Below, piece by piece: positions 1 to 7,376 of a stretch of 19,521 nucleotides of DNA. The position numbers were made by a program, and so were the translations under genes. Position 1 is the stretch's first letter. Each line of letters starts with the position of its first letter. The stretch lies in assembly GCA_038250835.1 (NCBI GenBank), contig JBBSBY010000066.1:1-19521 (forward strand), written 5' to 3'. The notes below the pieces were generated by a model. That model saw nothing but the letters and a program-made list of their open reading frames with translations. It had not been told where the DNA came from and did no database searches. Origin of the DNA: JBBSBY01 sp038250835 (GTDB lineage: Bacteria; Desulfobacterota; Desulfomonilia; Desulfomonilales; Desulfomonilaceae).

Positions 1-618
1 CTCCTGGACGTGCTCGGCTAGAGGTTTGATATGCCTGCCGGTAATCCTTCGACAAAACTCTGCAATATGGTATTGGGGAAGCTCGGCCGGACAACGCGAT
101 GTACAAATGCCGCACATTACACAAGGCATGGACATTTCGGCGGCCTTTTCAATATCACCTCGAAGAGCCGCTGAGATGTATTCCATTACAGGAATTTCCA
201 TTGGACAAGATTTCGTGCAGGTATTGCACCCCATGCACTTGGTTAATTCCGGGTAATACTTCAGGAGTGTCTTCGAATCCGGCTTCACCTCGTCAATGTC
301 GAAGATTGCTCGGTTGGCGGGAAAGAACGGAACCATCGCAAGATACATATTAGGTTGCACAACCGTCTGGCAGGCGAGACCCACGTGAATTTTCGGACTC
401 CCCGGCAGTCTGTAAACCGTAGCGCAAGCGCCGCAGATGCCCCCGCGACAACCACAACCTCGAATGAGCTGATAACCGGCGTATTCAAAGGCCTTTTGTA
501 TTGTCAGAGTGCTCGGCACGTCATAACGTTTACCCATTATGAATATGGGAACAAGATCCGTTCTTTCTGCGGTATTCAGAGGTTTTTCTTGAACGGCGGT
601 TTGTTCTGCGGGCGGCAT
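1..618 (-). CDS. SdhB/FrdB-like iron-sulfur electron-transfer protein (3' end outside window)
   Basis: This reading frame is open for 206 codons from the ATG at 618 to the window's left edge, so the C-terminus is missing. Residues about 20-90 are a plant-type [2Fe-2S] domain with C57-RGGI-C62-GA-C65 and C83 (GLAC), as in succinate dehydrogenase/fumarate reductase B subunits. Two CxxCxxCxxxCP sites follow: C128/C131/C134/C138 and C166/C169/C172/C176. Unlike SdhB, both distal sites have the four Cys of [4Fe-4S] clusters, which recalls HdrC-like subunits. There is no signal peptide, so it is probably cytoplasmic. AAGGATC sits just upstream of the ATG. As the last visible gene of the redox operon it most likely passes electrons between the membrane Fe-S proteins and a catalytic subunit off the left edge. 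The family call is firm; the substrate is unknown. Confidence 0.88.
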   Translation of the reverse strand, partial: MPPAEQTAVQEKPLNTAERTDLVPIFIMGKRYDVPSTLTIQKAFEYAGYQLIRGCGCRGGICGACATVYRLPGSPKIHVGLACQTVVQPNMYLAMVPFFPANRAIFDIDEVKPDSKTLLKYYPELTKCMGCNTCTKSCPMEIPVMEYISAALRGDIEKAAEMSMPCVMCGICTSRCPAELPQYHIAEFCRRITGRHIKPLAEHVQE

Positions 619-667
619 TTTAATGATCCTTTATCTATATTTTTGATATCCGTGGTTTAAAAATAAT

Positions 668-1147
668 TTAACGAGCCACAAAGACGCCTATAACTATGCC
701 CAAAATCAAGGCTATCAAGGCCATAAAATAGTTGTCCAGGGCGGTTATTCGTGGCGCCGGGTCGATGGTTTCCGGTATTACGTCATCAACTATATAGTCT
801 TTGTAAGCGGTATCTACTTGCGGACAGGCCAATACGCACGAATAGCACTGCTCGCAGTCTTCACCTACGCAACTTTCAAGAGCAAATGAGGTGCGTTGTT
901 CGGTCTTGTCAAATCTGGAAGGGTCGCGACGCAATACGGGGCAGGAGTCGACGCAATTACCGCAGGCCAAGCAGCCTTTGTCTCCGGTGATATCGCAATT
1001 GTCATCTTCTATGTAAAGCCTGTGACAGGGCTCCATGCCCTTGGAAAGAAGTCTGAAACGGGCAACCGGGGGTTCCTTCGTTTTCAGGATGTTGTCGGCC
1101 ATCTCTTTATTTATCTTTTCATCGGAATGATCTTTAATTCCGGGCAT
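668..1147 (-). CDS. Tail-anchored 2x[4Fe-4S] ferredoxin-like membrane protein
   Basis: This 159-aa protein has two ferredoxin motifs, C59/C62/C65/C69 (the last followed by PVLRRDP) and C98/C101/C104/C108, plus extra Cys at 41, 51 and 93. One hydrophobic helix lies at about 140-158, next to the C-terminus. With no signal peptide and a C-terminal anchor, the Fe-S domain probably faces the cytoplasm. The ATG at 1147 is preceded by a good Shine-Dalgarno (TAGGAGCGGCA). It lies 49 bases before the SdhB-like gene and 76 bases after the cytochrome gene, with a hairpin in the latter gap. The paired clusters suggest a wire between the membrane modules and the soluble SdhB-like subunit. It resembles HdrC/DsrK-type Fe-S domains but is too short to be either enzyme, and I cannot assign a named family. 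Confidence 0.85.
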   Translation of the reverse strand: MPGIKDHSDEKINKEMADNILKTKEPPVARFRLLSKGMEPCHRLYIEDDNCDITGDKGCLACGNCVDSCPVLRRDPSRFDKTEQRTSFALESCVGEDCEQCYSCVLACPQVDTAYKDYIVDDVIPETIDPAPRITALDNYFMALIALILGIVIGVFVAR

Positions 1148-1223
1148 TGCCGCTCCTATAAATGCCGATTGGGGAATTACCCAAAATTGAGCGCCGAACG
1201 TTTTTGGCGCTGTGCTCTAAATC

Positions 1224-2177
1224 CTATTGTTGCCATAAAGTTATCAAGGTCGCTCGTGAGTTCCGAGGATGGGCCGCAATGTTGAAACCACCGGCCGAGT
1301 TTCCGGAATTCAGCGCTGTTTGTTGTCTTTGCTTTCTGTAATTGTCGAAGAATTCTTTTGTCATCAGGGGATGGCATTTTACGCAGTTGTTATAGTCCGT
1401 GCCGTTTTGGCAATCGGCAAGGAAGATGCGCGTTTTGAAATGGATTTGTCCATTGTGGCATCTTCTACACGAGGCTTCCGAAGGCATGGCGACCATCCAC
1501 CTTGGATTAGTTGAGAGCCATTTCCAGGACTGATCTTTTGCCTCGATGAATTGAGCGTGGCTCATGGGAGTCCGTTCATTGCGTTTGTAGGCGTGCGAGG
1601 CCATTGTGTGACAGGAATCACAAGCCATGTGATTAACTTCCGTGTACGTCACATTCTTATCTGCCGTAAATGGATCGTGCTCCTTGTAACGTTCGTGACA
1701 TTTTGCGCATTGATCATTACGAGCAAACACGTGTTTGCTGTGATCCATTACCAACCCAATTTTTTTCAGGTTCTCAGGCAGATCCTTCAGCATCACGGCT
1801 TTGCGCTTAATCGCCCCCAAATGACAGAATTGGCAGTTTTCACTCGGAATTCTGGTCCTAGTGAATAAATTGGAAACCTGCGGCTGTCTTGGATCGATTT
1901 GGGGGGCAAGGTTTTCGATCACGTGGCCCAGCCCTCGAAATCGTGACATCAAAGAGCCTTGTGGACTGCCCTTTATGTGGCAATTGGCGCATGCAATGAG
2001 TTCGTGAGAAAACCCGCGCTTATCAGCTACAAGTTTGTTTCCCATCCAATGGGCATACTGCCCTTGTTGCTGGTGACAAGCCATACAGGAGCCGCTTTTT
2101 AGGGAGACTTCTCCTGCGCCAAGTACCACGGCAAACAGGATTAAAGCTCCGAGTAGATATATGAGAACTCGACGCAT
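1224..2177 (-). CDS. Seven-heme NapC/NirT-like membrane-anchored cytochrome c
   Basis: The ATG at 2177 lies two bases after the stop of the FMN-binding gene, which supports this start. The frame stays open upstream to 2294, but that part overlaps the coding end of the neighbour. The product is 317 aa. Residues 5-21 form an uncleaved-looking signal anchor. Seven CxxCH heme sites follow at C31, C63, C115, C157, C186, C237 and C265. The N-terminal layout, one helix then closely spaced heme sites, is that of NapC/NirT/NrfH quinol dehydrogenases, which normally bind four or five hemes. The extra sites suggest a longer periplasmic wire. The heme domain should lie in the periplasm. In this operon it probably exchanges electrons with the FMN-binding Fe-S protein or the quinone pool. 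The cytochrome call is certain; the partner is inferred. Confidence 0.93.
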   Translation of the reverse strand: MRRVLIYLLGALILFAVVLGAGEVSLKSGSCMACHQQQGQYAHWMGNKLVADKRGFSHELIACANCHIKGSPQGSLMSRFRGLGHVIENLAPQIDPRQPQVSNLFTRTRIPSENCQFCHLGAIKRKAVMLKDLPENLKKIGLVMDHSKHVFARNDQCAKCHERYKEHDPFTADKNVTYTEVNHMACDSCHTMASHAYKRNERTPMSHAQFIEAKDQSWKWLSTNPRWMVAMPSEASCRRCHNGQIHFKTRIFLADCQNGTDYNNCVKCHPLMTKEFFDNYRKQRQQTALNSGNSAGGFNIAAHPRNSRATLITLWQQ

Positions 2178-2179
2178 AA

Positions 2180-3214
2180 TTATGCAGGCCCCGCGTTCTG
2201 AACTTCTTTTTTCTGAGCTTCCTTGCGTTTCTTTTCTTTGCTCGCCTGATAAGCCGCGGAAATTATCATGGGGCCGGAATTGCCGATGGGGCATTTAGCG
2301 GCGCATCGGCCGCAACCCACGCAATATTTGGATAGTTCCATCACGCGGTCGTAATTTCCAACACGAGTGAGCAAAATCAAACCCATGGGCATCGGAACGC
2401 CTTCTGCCTCTTTGACGGGACAGGCGCCCACACAGGTGGCGCAGTTATAGCAATTGATCGATCGGCCTGTTCCCGGCGTGAGCATTGACTGCAAGGTATA
2501 CTCGAAAACCAAGAACGCAGCGAACAAGATGGCTAGCCCGTTTAAGGTCACGCCGGTCGGCGCTTTTCCGATGAAAGTCTCAAGGAAAACTTTGGAGAAG
2601 GGGGAATAAGTGGGATAATTTGGAATTCCTTTGACTAAAGCGTCTTCAATAGAATTCACATACCCCGTGATGGTCGCCACGGCGCCTCTCAACATCTGAG
2701 GCTGAGCCGGTTTCTCCAAACGACCTTTTGCCAGAAGATCCTCATTGAATTCCGCTATTTCTTTATCCAGAACTGATATGAGATCGTAATATTCCAGAAT
2801 ATCCAGATTCTTGATGCGGTGATTCTCGACTTCCACTCTGGTCTTTATTGGTCCGCGAAATCCTTGACCAACACCGATGTAAGAGCCGTCGGTAACCTGA
2901 TTGATACCTGCGCCCCAGGGACTCCTGGCGAATCGCTCCTGGTCGACTGTTTGTACGTTGTACCAGGTATATCCATAGCCAATAATAATAAACGCCGTAA
3001 TTCCAATTAAGTAATAGATATTTTTGCTTTGTTTTGCCCTGTATTCTCTGTACCATACAATCGCCAATACGGTCCATAGGACTAAGGTGATGATAATACG
3101 GCTTGAAGGAAATAATATTGCGACTACCAGAGCGTAGATAGTGAGTCTCAGGCCTCTGATGTTTACTAACTCCCAAAGATATCCCAAGGGATCACGCAAG
3201 AGCTTTGACGACAT
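2180..3214 (-). CDS. NosR/RnfG-like membrane protein with FMN-binding and 2x[4Fe-4S] domains
   Basis: The product is 344 aa from the ATG at 3214; a TTG at 3220 is an alternative start, and AAAGGAG lies upstream of both. Three N-terminal helices (about 22-37, 40-56, 66-82) are followed by an FMN_bind-type domain (about 105-190). A fourth helix lies at 212-234, then two ferredoxin sites at C245/C248/C251/C255 and C288/C291/C294/C298. This topology would put the FMN domain outside and the Fe-S clusters inside, as in NosR-type proteins. The flavinylation region reads A-V-A-T-I-T (178-183) rather than S/T-G-A-T. The acceptor Thr is kept but the Gly is lost, so covalent FMN is likely but unproven. 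The start overlaps the preceding Fe-S gene by 23 bases. Its likely role is moving electrons across the membrane. Confidence 0.87.
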   Translation of the reverse strand: MSSKLLRDPLGYLWELVNIRGLRLTIYALVVAILFPSSRIIITLVLWTVLAIVWYREYRAKQSKNIYYLIGITAFIIIGYGYTWYNVQTVDQERFARSPWGAGINQVTDGSYIGVGQGFRGPIKTRVEVENHRIKNLDILEYYDLISVLDKEIAEFNEDLLAKGRLEKPAQPQMLRGAVATITGYVNSIEDALVKGIPNYPTYSPFSKVFLETFIGKAPTGVTLNGLAILFAAFLVFEYTLQSMLTPGTGRSINCYNCATCVGACPVKEAEGVPMPMGLILLTRVGNYDRVMELSKYCVGCGRCAAKCPIGNSGPMIISAAYQASKEKKRKEAQKKEVQNAGPA

Positions 3215-3725
3215 GGTCAATAAACTCCTTTCCCACTAATCCGTGATCCAGCGCTTTCGTCAGGGACGATTTTGGCACAATTCCTTTTTGCATAGCCGTG
3301 AGCGTATCTTGTTGCATCACGGCAAACATCTGAGGCAAAGGCAAATATTGGACACAGTAGCTTTGGCAGTTGCCGCATCGAATACACTTGAGGCCGCCGT
3401 TGCGAATAAAGCGATCGTAATCGTTGACGCGGCCGGCCACCGCCAACTCCGCCTGAAACATGATACCTACCGGGCAGCGGTCTTGTGTGGCATAGCAGGC
3501 TCGGCACTCATAACAGTATATGGTGGCGGGGTTGCCGTGCGACAAAGGTTTGGTAACGTCCGCAATTAACGCTGCGACAATTCCAAATAAGGCAATCCTG
3601 TCGACATTCCGAGTCCAGCCTCTGTCCTTCAAATTCGTGAAGAACTGGTATCTGTGGATACCCGGTAGAACCATCGGTTGATCCAAATCTTGTCGTTTGT
3701 GTTTCGGATCGTTTTCGTTAGCCAT
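3192..3725 (-). CDS. Membrane-associated 2x[4Fe-4S] ferredoxin-like protein
   Basis: This 177-aa protein has a soluble N-terminus, one hydrophobic segment at about 43-56 and two cysteine clusters. The second, C114/C117/C120/C124, has ferredoxin spacing, though V replaces the usual Pro after the last Cys. The first, C71/C74/C77/C84, has six residues rather than three before the last Cys (then P), so its geometry is unusual. The ATG at 3725 has only a weak Shine-Dalgarno (GGA about 12 bases upstream), perhaps because translation is coupled to the short gene ending 14 bases earlier. The 3' end overlaps the FMN-binding gene, so the two are probably made and assembled together. No close named family is recognised; it fits the HdrC/NapG-like group of electron-transfer subunits. 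Confidence 0.82.
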   Translation of the reverse strand: MANENDPKHKRQDLDQPMVLPGIHRYQFFTNLKDRGWTRNVDRIALFGIVAALIADVTKPLSHGNPATIYCYECRACYATQDRCPVGIMFQAELAVAGRVNDYDRFIRNGGLKCIRCGNCQSYCVQYLPLPQMFAVMQQDTLTAMQKGIVPKSSLTKALDHGLVGKEFIDHVVKALA

Positions 3726-3739
3726 TAAATTTATTCCAG

Positions 3740-3892
3740 TTAATGCGGCAGCATGGCCGACATAAGAAATCCCGCTATTAATCCACCTACGGCGCCCTGG
3801 ATGAGCTCTCTGGGCGTTTTCATATCCAGTGAGAAGGCTATGATAACCCCTGAAATAGCGCCCACGAATAGAAAAATAATCCAGGTCAACAA
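3740..3892 (-). CDS. 50-aa hydrophobic protein resembling the transporter C-terminal hairpin
   Basis: This short frame runs from a TTG at 3892, with GAGGA nine bases upstream, to a TAA at 3740. It fills the gap between the transporter and the Fe-S gene. The protein has two hydrophobic helices (about 4-21 and 31-48) joined by a charged turn with KTPREL. It aligns without gaps to residues 505-550 of the neighbouring transporter: 16 of 46 positions are identical by my count, including G-A-I, Q-G-A and G-G plus the closing M-x-P. That similarity, the good ribosome site and the operon position argue that it is a real gene. It may be an accessory subunit of the transporter or a split-off copy of its last hairpin. 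The upstream frame has no better start. Confidence 0.66.
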   Translation of the reverse strand: MLTWIIFLFVGAISGVIIAFSLDMKTPRELIQGAVGGLIAGFLMSAMLPH

Positions 3893-3951
3893 TGCCGTTG
3901 TCCTCGTGTTGTCTGAACTTTGCTCATAATGAGCGCTTGGAACAATCGTCT

Positions 3952-5661
3952 TTAAGCGGCCTCTTCAATCCGCCTGCCGTCAAGAAGCTCCGTCATCCGT
4001 TTTGAAAGAGTGCGAGGAACCATTAGCGCAATGAGCGCAGCGGCTATTACGCCTCCAGCGGCGCCTTGTAGTATCGCCGTAATGTTCCATTCAAACACGG
4101 CGAATGAAAATACTGAGCCCCCGATTGCGCCGGCAAGCATAAATCCAAAGAGTTGCAGAAAATAGTTTTTGTTCGGATCGCCGCCAAAAACACGATTTCC
4201 CATAAAAATAAAAACTATGTTCACCGCGATTATGACAAGTGTGAATTCAACAATCATAGTTATATTGCCGGGAAAGTTTGGGTTTGAAGGCTCAAATATC
4301 GACAAATTCAGAAATTTCATGTAAATGGCAGCCACAGGCGCCATAATGGCCATGCTTCCAAACGTGTAAGCCCCTTTAATAAATCCCGTTTCGGCTCGCA
4401 TAGTTCCTTCACCCATCATGCCGCCGCCGCCTAAAGGTGATGGTCCGCAAGATGTGGTTGCGTTGATGATATAAGCGGCCATTACGATTGCTAGTTGTGA
4501 CCAATCGACAAATCCGAATTTTGCGGGCCCGAATAAATAGAGCACTGGAACCAAAGCGGCCGTCAGTATTCTGGCGCAGGATAGGGGCAATATCGTTTGA
4601 AACTGGACAAAGATCGCCAGCATCCCGGCGACACCCAGAAACGGTATTTTCACGATGCTGTTGAGAATAACACCCAGAGCGTTGAAGCCGCCTGTTGCGG
4701 CTAATGCCCCCGCGGCCAAAAAGCCCGCAGCCATGGCTGTGACGGGCAGCAGGATAATGCCTTCCATTAAATCATTCAGTCTGATGCGGCAAACAATAAT
4801 CATCAGAATTGCGCCGGCTACCAGTACGGTTTGCACGGGCATTTTCCCGAAAGGCTGAAAAATTGCCGTCAAAAGTGACGCTATAAATATTATGAGAGCA
4901 AGATATCCAGTGATGGGAGCATGTATGGTCGGCTCTTTGTATTGAGAGTCTCCTGCCGGGGCTTCTCTTAAAGCCACATCATCCGGGTACATTTTTTGGC
5001 TGATGAGCTTCAAGAATAGTGCGACAATCGCCGTGCCGATCATAAGAGCAAACGCCTGGGGCGCTCGAAGAATTCCTTCGGAGGCCGTGGCAAAATGGCT
5101 GCCTAAAAAGCCTTCGCCGATTTGACCAACTCCGCCGATGGGAGAAGGGCCGCAGGAGCCCATTGCATTTCGAGTAAAAGCCCCAATGAGGACAATTAAT
5201 TGCGACTTGGTGAGAATGCCCATGCCGCCTTCAAAGCCGAAAGTGAACAGCAACGGCAATAGAGCCGCTGCAAGAATTCTCCCGCACGGCAATGATGAAA
5301 TTACGGGCAGATTAATGAGAATGACCAGGGTTCCCACGAGACCAATGGGACTGTTTCTCAAATGTTTGAGAATTATTTTTAGGGCTTCAAAACCCCCGGA
5401 AGCCTTTAGGCCGCCGGCGAGAAACAAGCCCGTTAAAAGAGCCGTTATCGGATGCAGAATAATGCCGCCTATGAATTCGTTCGGGAGCAGCATTACCGCG
5501 TCCCATCCATCGAAAATGAAACGAAACACCCCGCCGGCTAGTAGACATAGGATTGTGGAAACCACCAGCACTGTTTGCACGGGAGTTCTAATGTAGCCGA
5601 ATAAGGTTCCCAGCATGAGGGTCAAGAAGATGAGGAGCGTTACATAGCCTAAAATTTCCAA
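3952..5661 (-). CDS. Internally duplicated polytopic transporter with two SCGPSP motifs
   Basis: This is a 569-aa, very hydrophobic protein with roughly 14 membrane helices. It consists of two direct repeats, about 27-184 and 275-419, plus a C-terminal membrane segment (465-550). Matching landmarks are PVQTVLV at 27 and 275, ASGG/ATGG at 87 and 322, GRIL/ARIL, and N-A-x-x-SCGPSP-x-GG at 165-177 and 400-412, each followed by GEG. The paired conserved SCGPSP loops look like substrate-binding re-entrant loops, as in organic-anion (ion transporter superfamily-like) carriers, but I do not recognise a named family. The start is TTG at 5661 with GGAG seven bases upstream. It sits 18 bases after the 111-aa gene. 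In a redox operon it may import the compound that the Fe-S chain reduces or oxidises, for example a carboxylate; this is inference. Confidence 0.83.
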   Translation of the reverse strand: MEILGYVTLLIFLTLMLGTLFGYIRTPVQTVLVVSTILCLLAGGVFRFIFDGWDAVMLLPNEFIGGIILHPITALLTGLFLAGGLKASGGFEALKIILKHLRNSPIGLVGTLVILINLPVISSLPCGRILAAALLPLLFTFGFEGGMGILTKSQLIVLIGAFTRNAMGSCGPSPIGGVGQIGEGFLGSHFATASEGILRAPQAFALMIGTAIVALFLKLISQKMYPDDVALREAPAGDSQYKEPTIHAPITGYLALIIFIASLLTAIFQPFGKMPVQTVLVAGAILMIIVCRIRLNDLMEGIILLPVTAMAAGFLAAGALAATGGFNALGVILNSIVKIPFLGVAGMLAIFVQFQTILPLSCARILTAALVPVLYLFGPAKFGFVDWSQLAIVMAAYIINATTSCGPSPLGGGGMMGEGTMRAETGFIKGAYTFGSMAIMAPVAAIYMKFLNLSIFEPSNPNFPGNITMIVEFTLVIIAVNIVFIFMGNRVFGGDPNKNYFLQLFGFMLAGAIGGSVFSFAVFEWNITAILQGAAGGVIAAALIALMVPRTLSKRMTELLDGRRIEEAA

Positions 5662-5679
5662 GGAAATTCTCCAATCACT

Positions 5680-6015
5680 CTAGTTCACCCCTCTCCCGAC
5701 GCGTGACTTGCCGGCGGATCCGGCGCCGACTTTCAGCCAGGGTAAATGAACAATCCATCCATCTCGGGTTTGGCTGACTCTCACTTCTGAACCTACTCTT
5801 AATTTGCCCATACAGGCTACACAACCGTTTGCGGTGGCCGGCACTTCCTTTCCGGTGTGTAATCGAACTTTCATCGTGGAATTGAGGAGTGAAGCCATGG
5901 AGCCGTCATTCTCGATTGAAATTATGACACCCGATTTGCCCCACCTGATTCTATAGATCTCCGCACAGACGAATACAAAAATCACAAATATCGTCGTCAT
6001 TGTTTCTATATTCAT
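5680..6015 (-). CDS. Small single-helix anchored protein with CxxC, unknown function
   Basis: This 111-aa protein has one N-terminal helix (about 8-24), then a compact, probably beta-rich domain. That domain holds a CVAC pair (C65/C68) inside a G-x-V-x-V-rich stretch, and a basic Gly/Ser tail follows. With the helix as an N-in anchor the domain could lie in the periplasm, where CxxC could bind a metal or be redox-active. The ATG at 6015 lacks a clear Shine-Dalgarno; an internal ATG at 6000 would shorten it by five residues. It is the first gene of the redox operon, 18 bases before the transporter. No family is recognised. The operon promoter must lie in 6016-6177, where no convincing -35/-10 pair is visible. 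Confidence 0.68.
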   Translation of the reverse strand: MNIETMTTIFVIFVFVCAEIYRIRWGKSGVIISIENDGSMASLLNSTMKVRLHTGKEVPATANGCVACMGKLRVGSEVRVSQTRDGWIVHLPWLKVGAGSAGKSRVGRGVN

Positions 6016-6141
6016 TAGTTTAAATGTGACGGCAATCGAGAAGCCGAATCGAATTGGTCATTGATTTTTCGTGCAAACGCTACGCAGACGAGGCTAAGTA
6101 GTCGTCTCTCTTTATACATGCTTGTCGACATCGGTGGTTGA

Positions 6142-6158
6142 ATCTTCCCTTTGAAGAT
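6142..6158 (-). terminator. Short stem-loop just downstream of the NHL gene
   Basis: A perfect 6-bp inverted repeat (ATCTTC/GAAGAT, 5-base loop) lies 20 bases after the NHL gene stop. No U-run follows on the minus strand, so termination would be weak. It could equally mark the leader of the redox operon that starts at 6015. Confidence 0.25.
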
Positions 6159-6177
6159 CGGATTTGCGGCTTTTGAA

Positions 6178-7092
6178 TTATTGATCCTGTCGCAACTTCT
6201 GTATTCGACGATTTCCGTTGTCCGCTACGAATATAATGTTGTTGGAGATCGCCAATCCAGTGGGATTGTTAAATTCTCCGGGTCCCGATCCTTCCTTGCC
6301 GAAAACCGTCGCAGTTTTGCCGTCAGGGCTCAACTTCTGAATTCTATGATTGCCGGTATCCGCCACCCAGATATTCTCTTCTTGATCCAAATACATACCC
6401 TGCGGAAGATTGAACATTCCCGGTTCTCGACCCTGAGCCCCAAATAGATCTTTGAAATGGTAATCTTTATCAAATATCTTGATTGATCCGTGTTTGCTGT
6501 CCAAAACCAGAATATCGCCGTTTTTTCTCACGGCGCACGCTGTGGGCAACCGGAATTGATCATTGGCGTCGCCAAGTTCACCAATTACTCCGATGACCTG
6601 AGAGTAGCTGAAGATCTGAACTCTATGGTTTCGAGTGTCCGCAACCAACAGCCTGCCGTAGGCATCCTGAAATATTCCCTGTGGATGAGCAAACGTTCCG
6701 CCGATTGACCCCACGGTTCCGATTACTTTTATTGATTTGCCTTCTTTGTTGAAAAGTTGGACTCGGCAGTTGATTGTATCCACAACGTATACGCCTTCAC
6801 TGCCTGCATGAATACCTTTAGGAAAATTTAGGTGACCTGGTTGTGAACCCGGGCTCCCAAAGGAGTCAAGGAGCTTGAGCGTCGAAATATCCAGGCGCGA
6901 GAAAGCATAGTTCGAGGGATCCGTGACGTAAAGATCGCCTTCAGGACTAAATGACAGGTGAAAAGGACCTCTCAACCCTTCTTTAGGAATCGTGGAAACG
7001 GAACGATTGAATGAAGCTCCAACAGTAGCGCTCCCCAAAAAAGAAAAAACACCGGCCACACCGATCGTTTTTATAAATTCCCGCCTGTCCAT
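6178..7092 (-). CDS. Tat-exported NHL-repeat six-bladed beta-propeller protein
   Basis: This 304-aa protein starts MDRREFIKTIG, a twin-arginine signal (RR at 3-4) followed by a hydrophobic stretch to about residue 28. The mature part has six NHL repeats. Each has the pattern P-x-G-hydrophobic, then G-x-hydrophobic-x-V-A/V-D-T/S-x-N-x-R-hydrophobic-Q, with copies near 40, 85, 130, 180, 220 and 265. Six repeats make a closed six-bladed propeller, probably periplasmic. Such domains bind ligands or proteins; NHL proteins with Tat signals often sit near cytochromes in anaerobes. GTGGAGATC lies about 10 bases before the ATG at 7092, and a sigma70 promoter lies at 7183-7211. It is on the same strand as the redox operon, 162 bases upstream of it, and could serve it. 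The ligand is unknown. Confidence 0.88.
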   Translation of the reverse strand: MDRREFIKTIGVAGVFSFLGSATVGASFNRSVSTIPKEGLRGPFHLSFSPEGDLYVTDPSNYAFSRLDISTLKLLDSFGSPGSQPGHLNFPKGIHAGSEGVYVVDTINCRVQLFNKEGKSIKVIGTVGSIGGTFAHPQGIFQDAYGRLLVADTRNHRVQIFSYSQVIGVIGELGDANDQFRLPTACAVRKNGDILVLDSKHGSIKIFDKDYHFKDLFGAQGREPGMFNLPQGMYLDQEENIWVADTGNHRIQKLSPDGKTATVFGKEGSGPGEFNNPTGLAISNNIIFVADNGNRRIQKLRQDQ

Positions 7093-7182
7093 CGGGTTGG
7101 ATCTCCACGGCAGCGGAATGCCGCCTTCACAACTTTATGTAGGATATAAAATGCGCATAAATTTGGCTCGATAGGCCTAATT

Positions 7183-7211
7183 ATAATACTGCCGCCAAAA
7201 CAATTAGTCAA
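7183..7211 (-). promoter_or_regulatory. Sigma70-type promoter for the NHL gene
   Basis: On the minus strand TTGACT (7206-7211) and TATTAT (7183-7188) are separated by exactly 17 bases. This predicts a transcription start near 7176 and a leader of about 85 bases before the ATG at 7092. Each hexamer is one base off consensus. Confidence 0.62.
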
Positions 7212-7259
7212 CTATGCTGATCCTGGAAATCAGTCGGTGGGATTTGGAGCTTATGAGAT

Positions 7260-7285
7260 GGAAGCGGCTTACTTGCGCCGCTTTC
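7260..7285. terminator. GC-rich hairpin between the nitroreductase and NHL genes
   Basis: Arms of 9 bp (7260-7268 with 7277-7285, one G-T pair, built on AAGCGGC/GCCGCTT) enclose an 8-base loop. It lies about 90 bases past the nitroreductase stop and upstream of the NHL promoter, where a terminator for the minus-strand nitroreductase would be expected. No T-run follows, so the role is uncertain. Confidence 0.3.
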
Positions 7286-7376
7286 CCAGTTTTCACAGCC
7301 ATGAACTCACAAAGCTTGAATAAAGTTGTTCATTTCGCTTCGCTATTGCGCCGACAATTTAGAAGCCGGCGCGGCC

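Noticed and set aside
668..1285. Several 70-130 codon plus-strand frames opposite the redox operon
   Set aside because: They are antisense shadows of genes with clear Fe-S and heme motifs and lack ribosome sites or recognisable domains.
2178..2294. Longer N-terminus of the cytochrome c frame
   Set aside because: It lies in the coding end of the FMN-binding gene; the ATG at 2177 is directly followed by a proper membrane anchor and heme sites.
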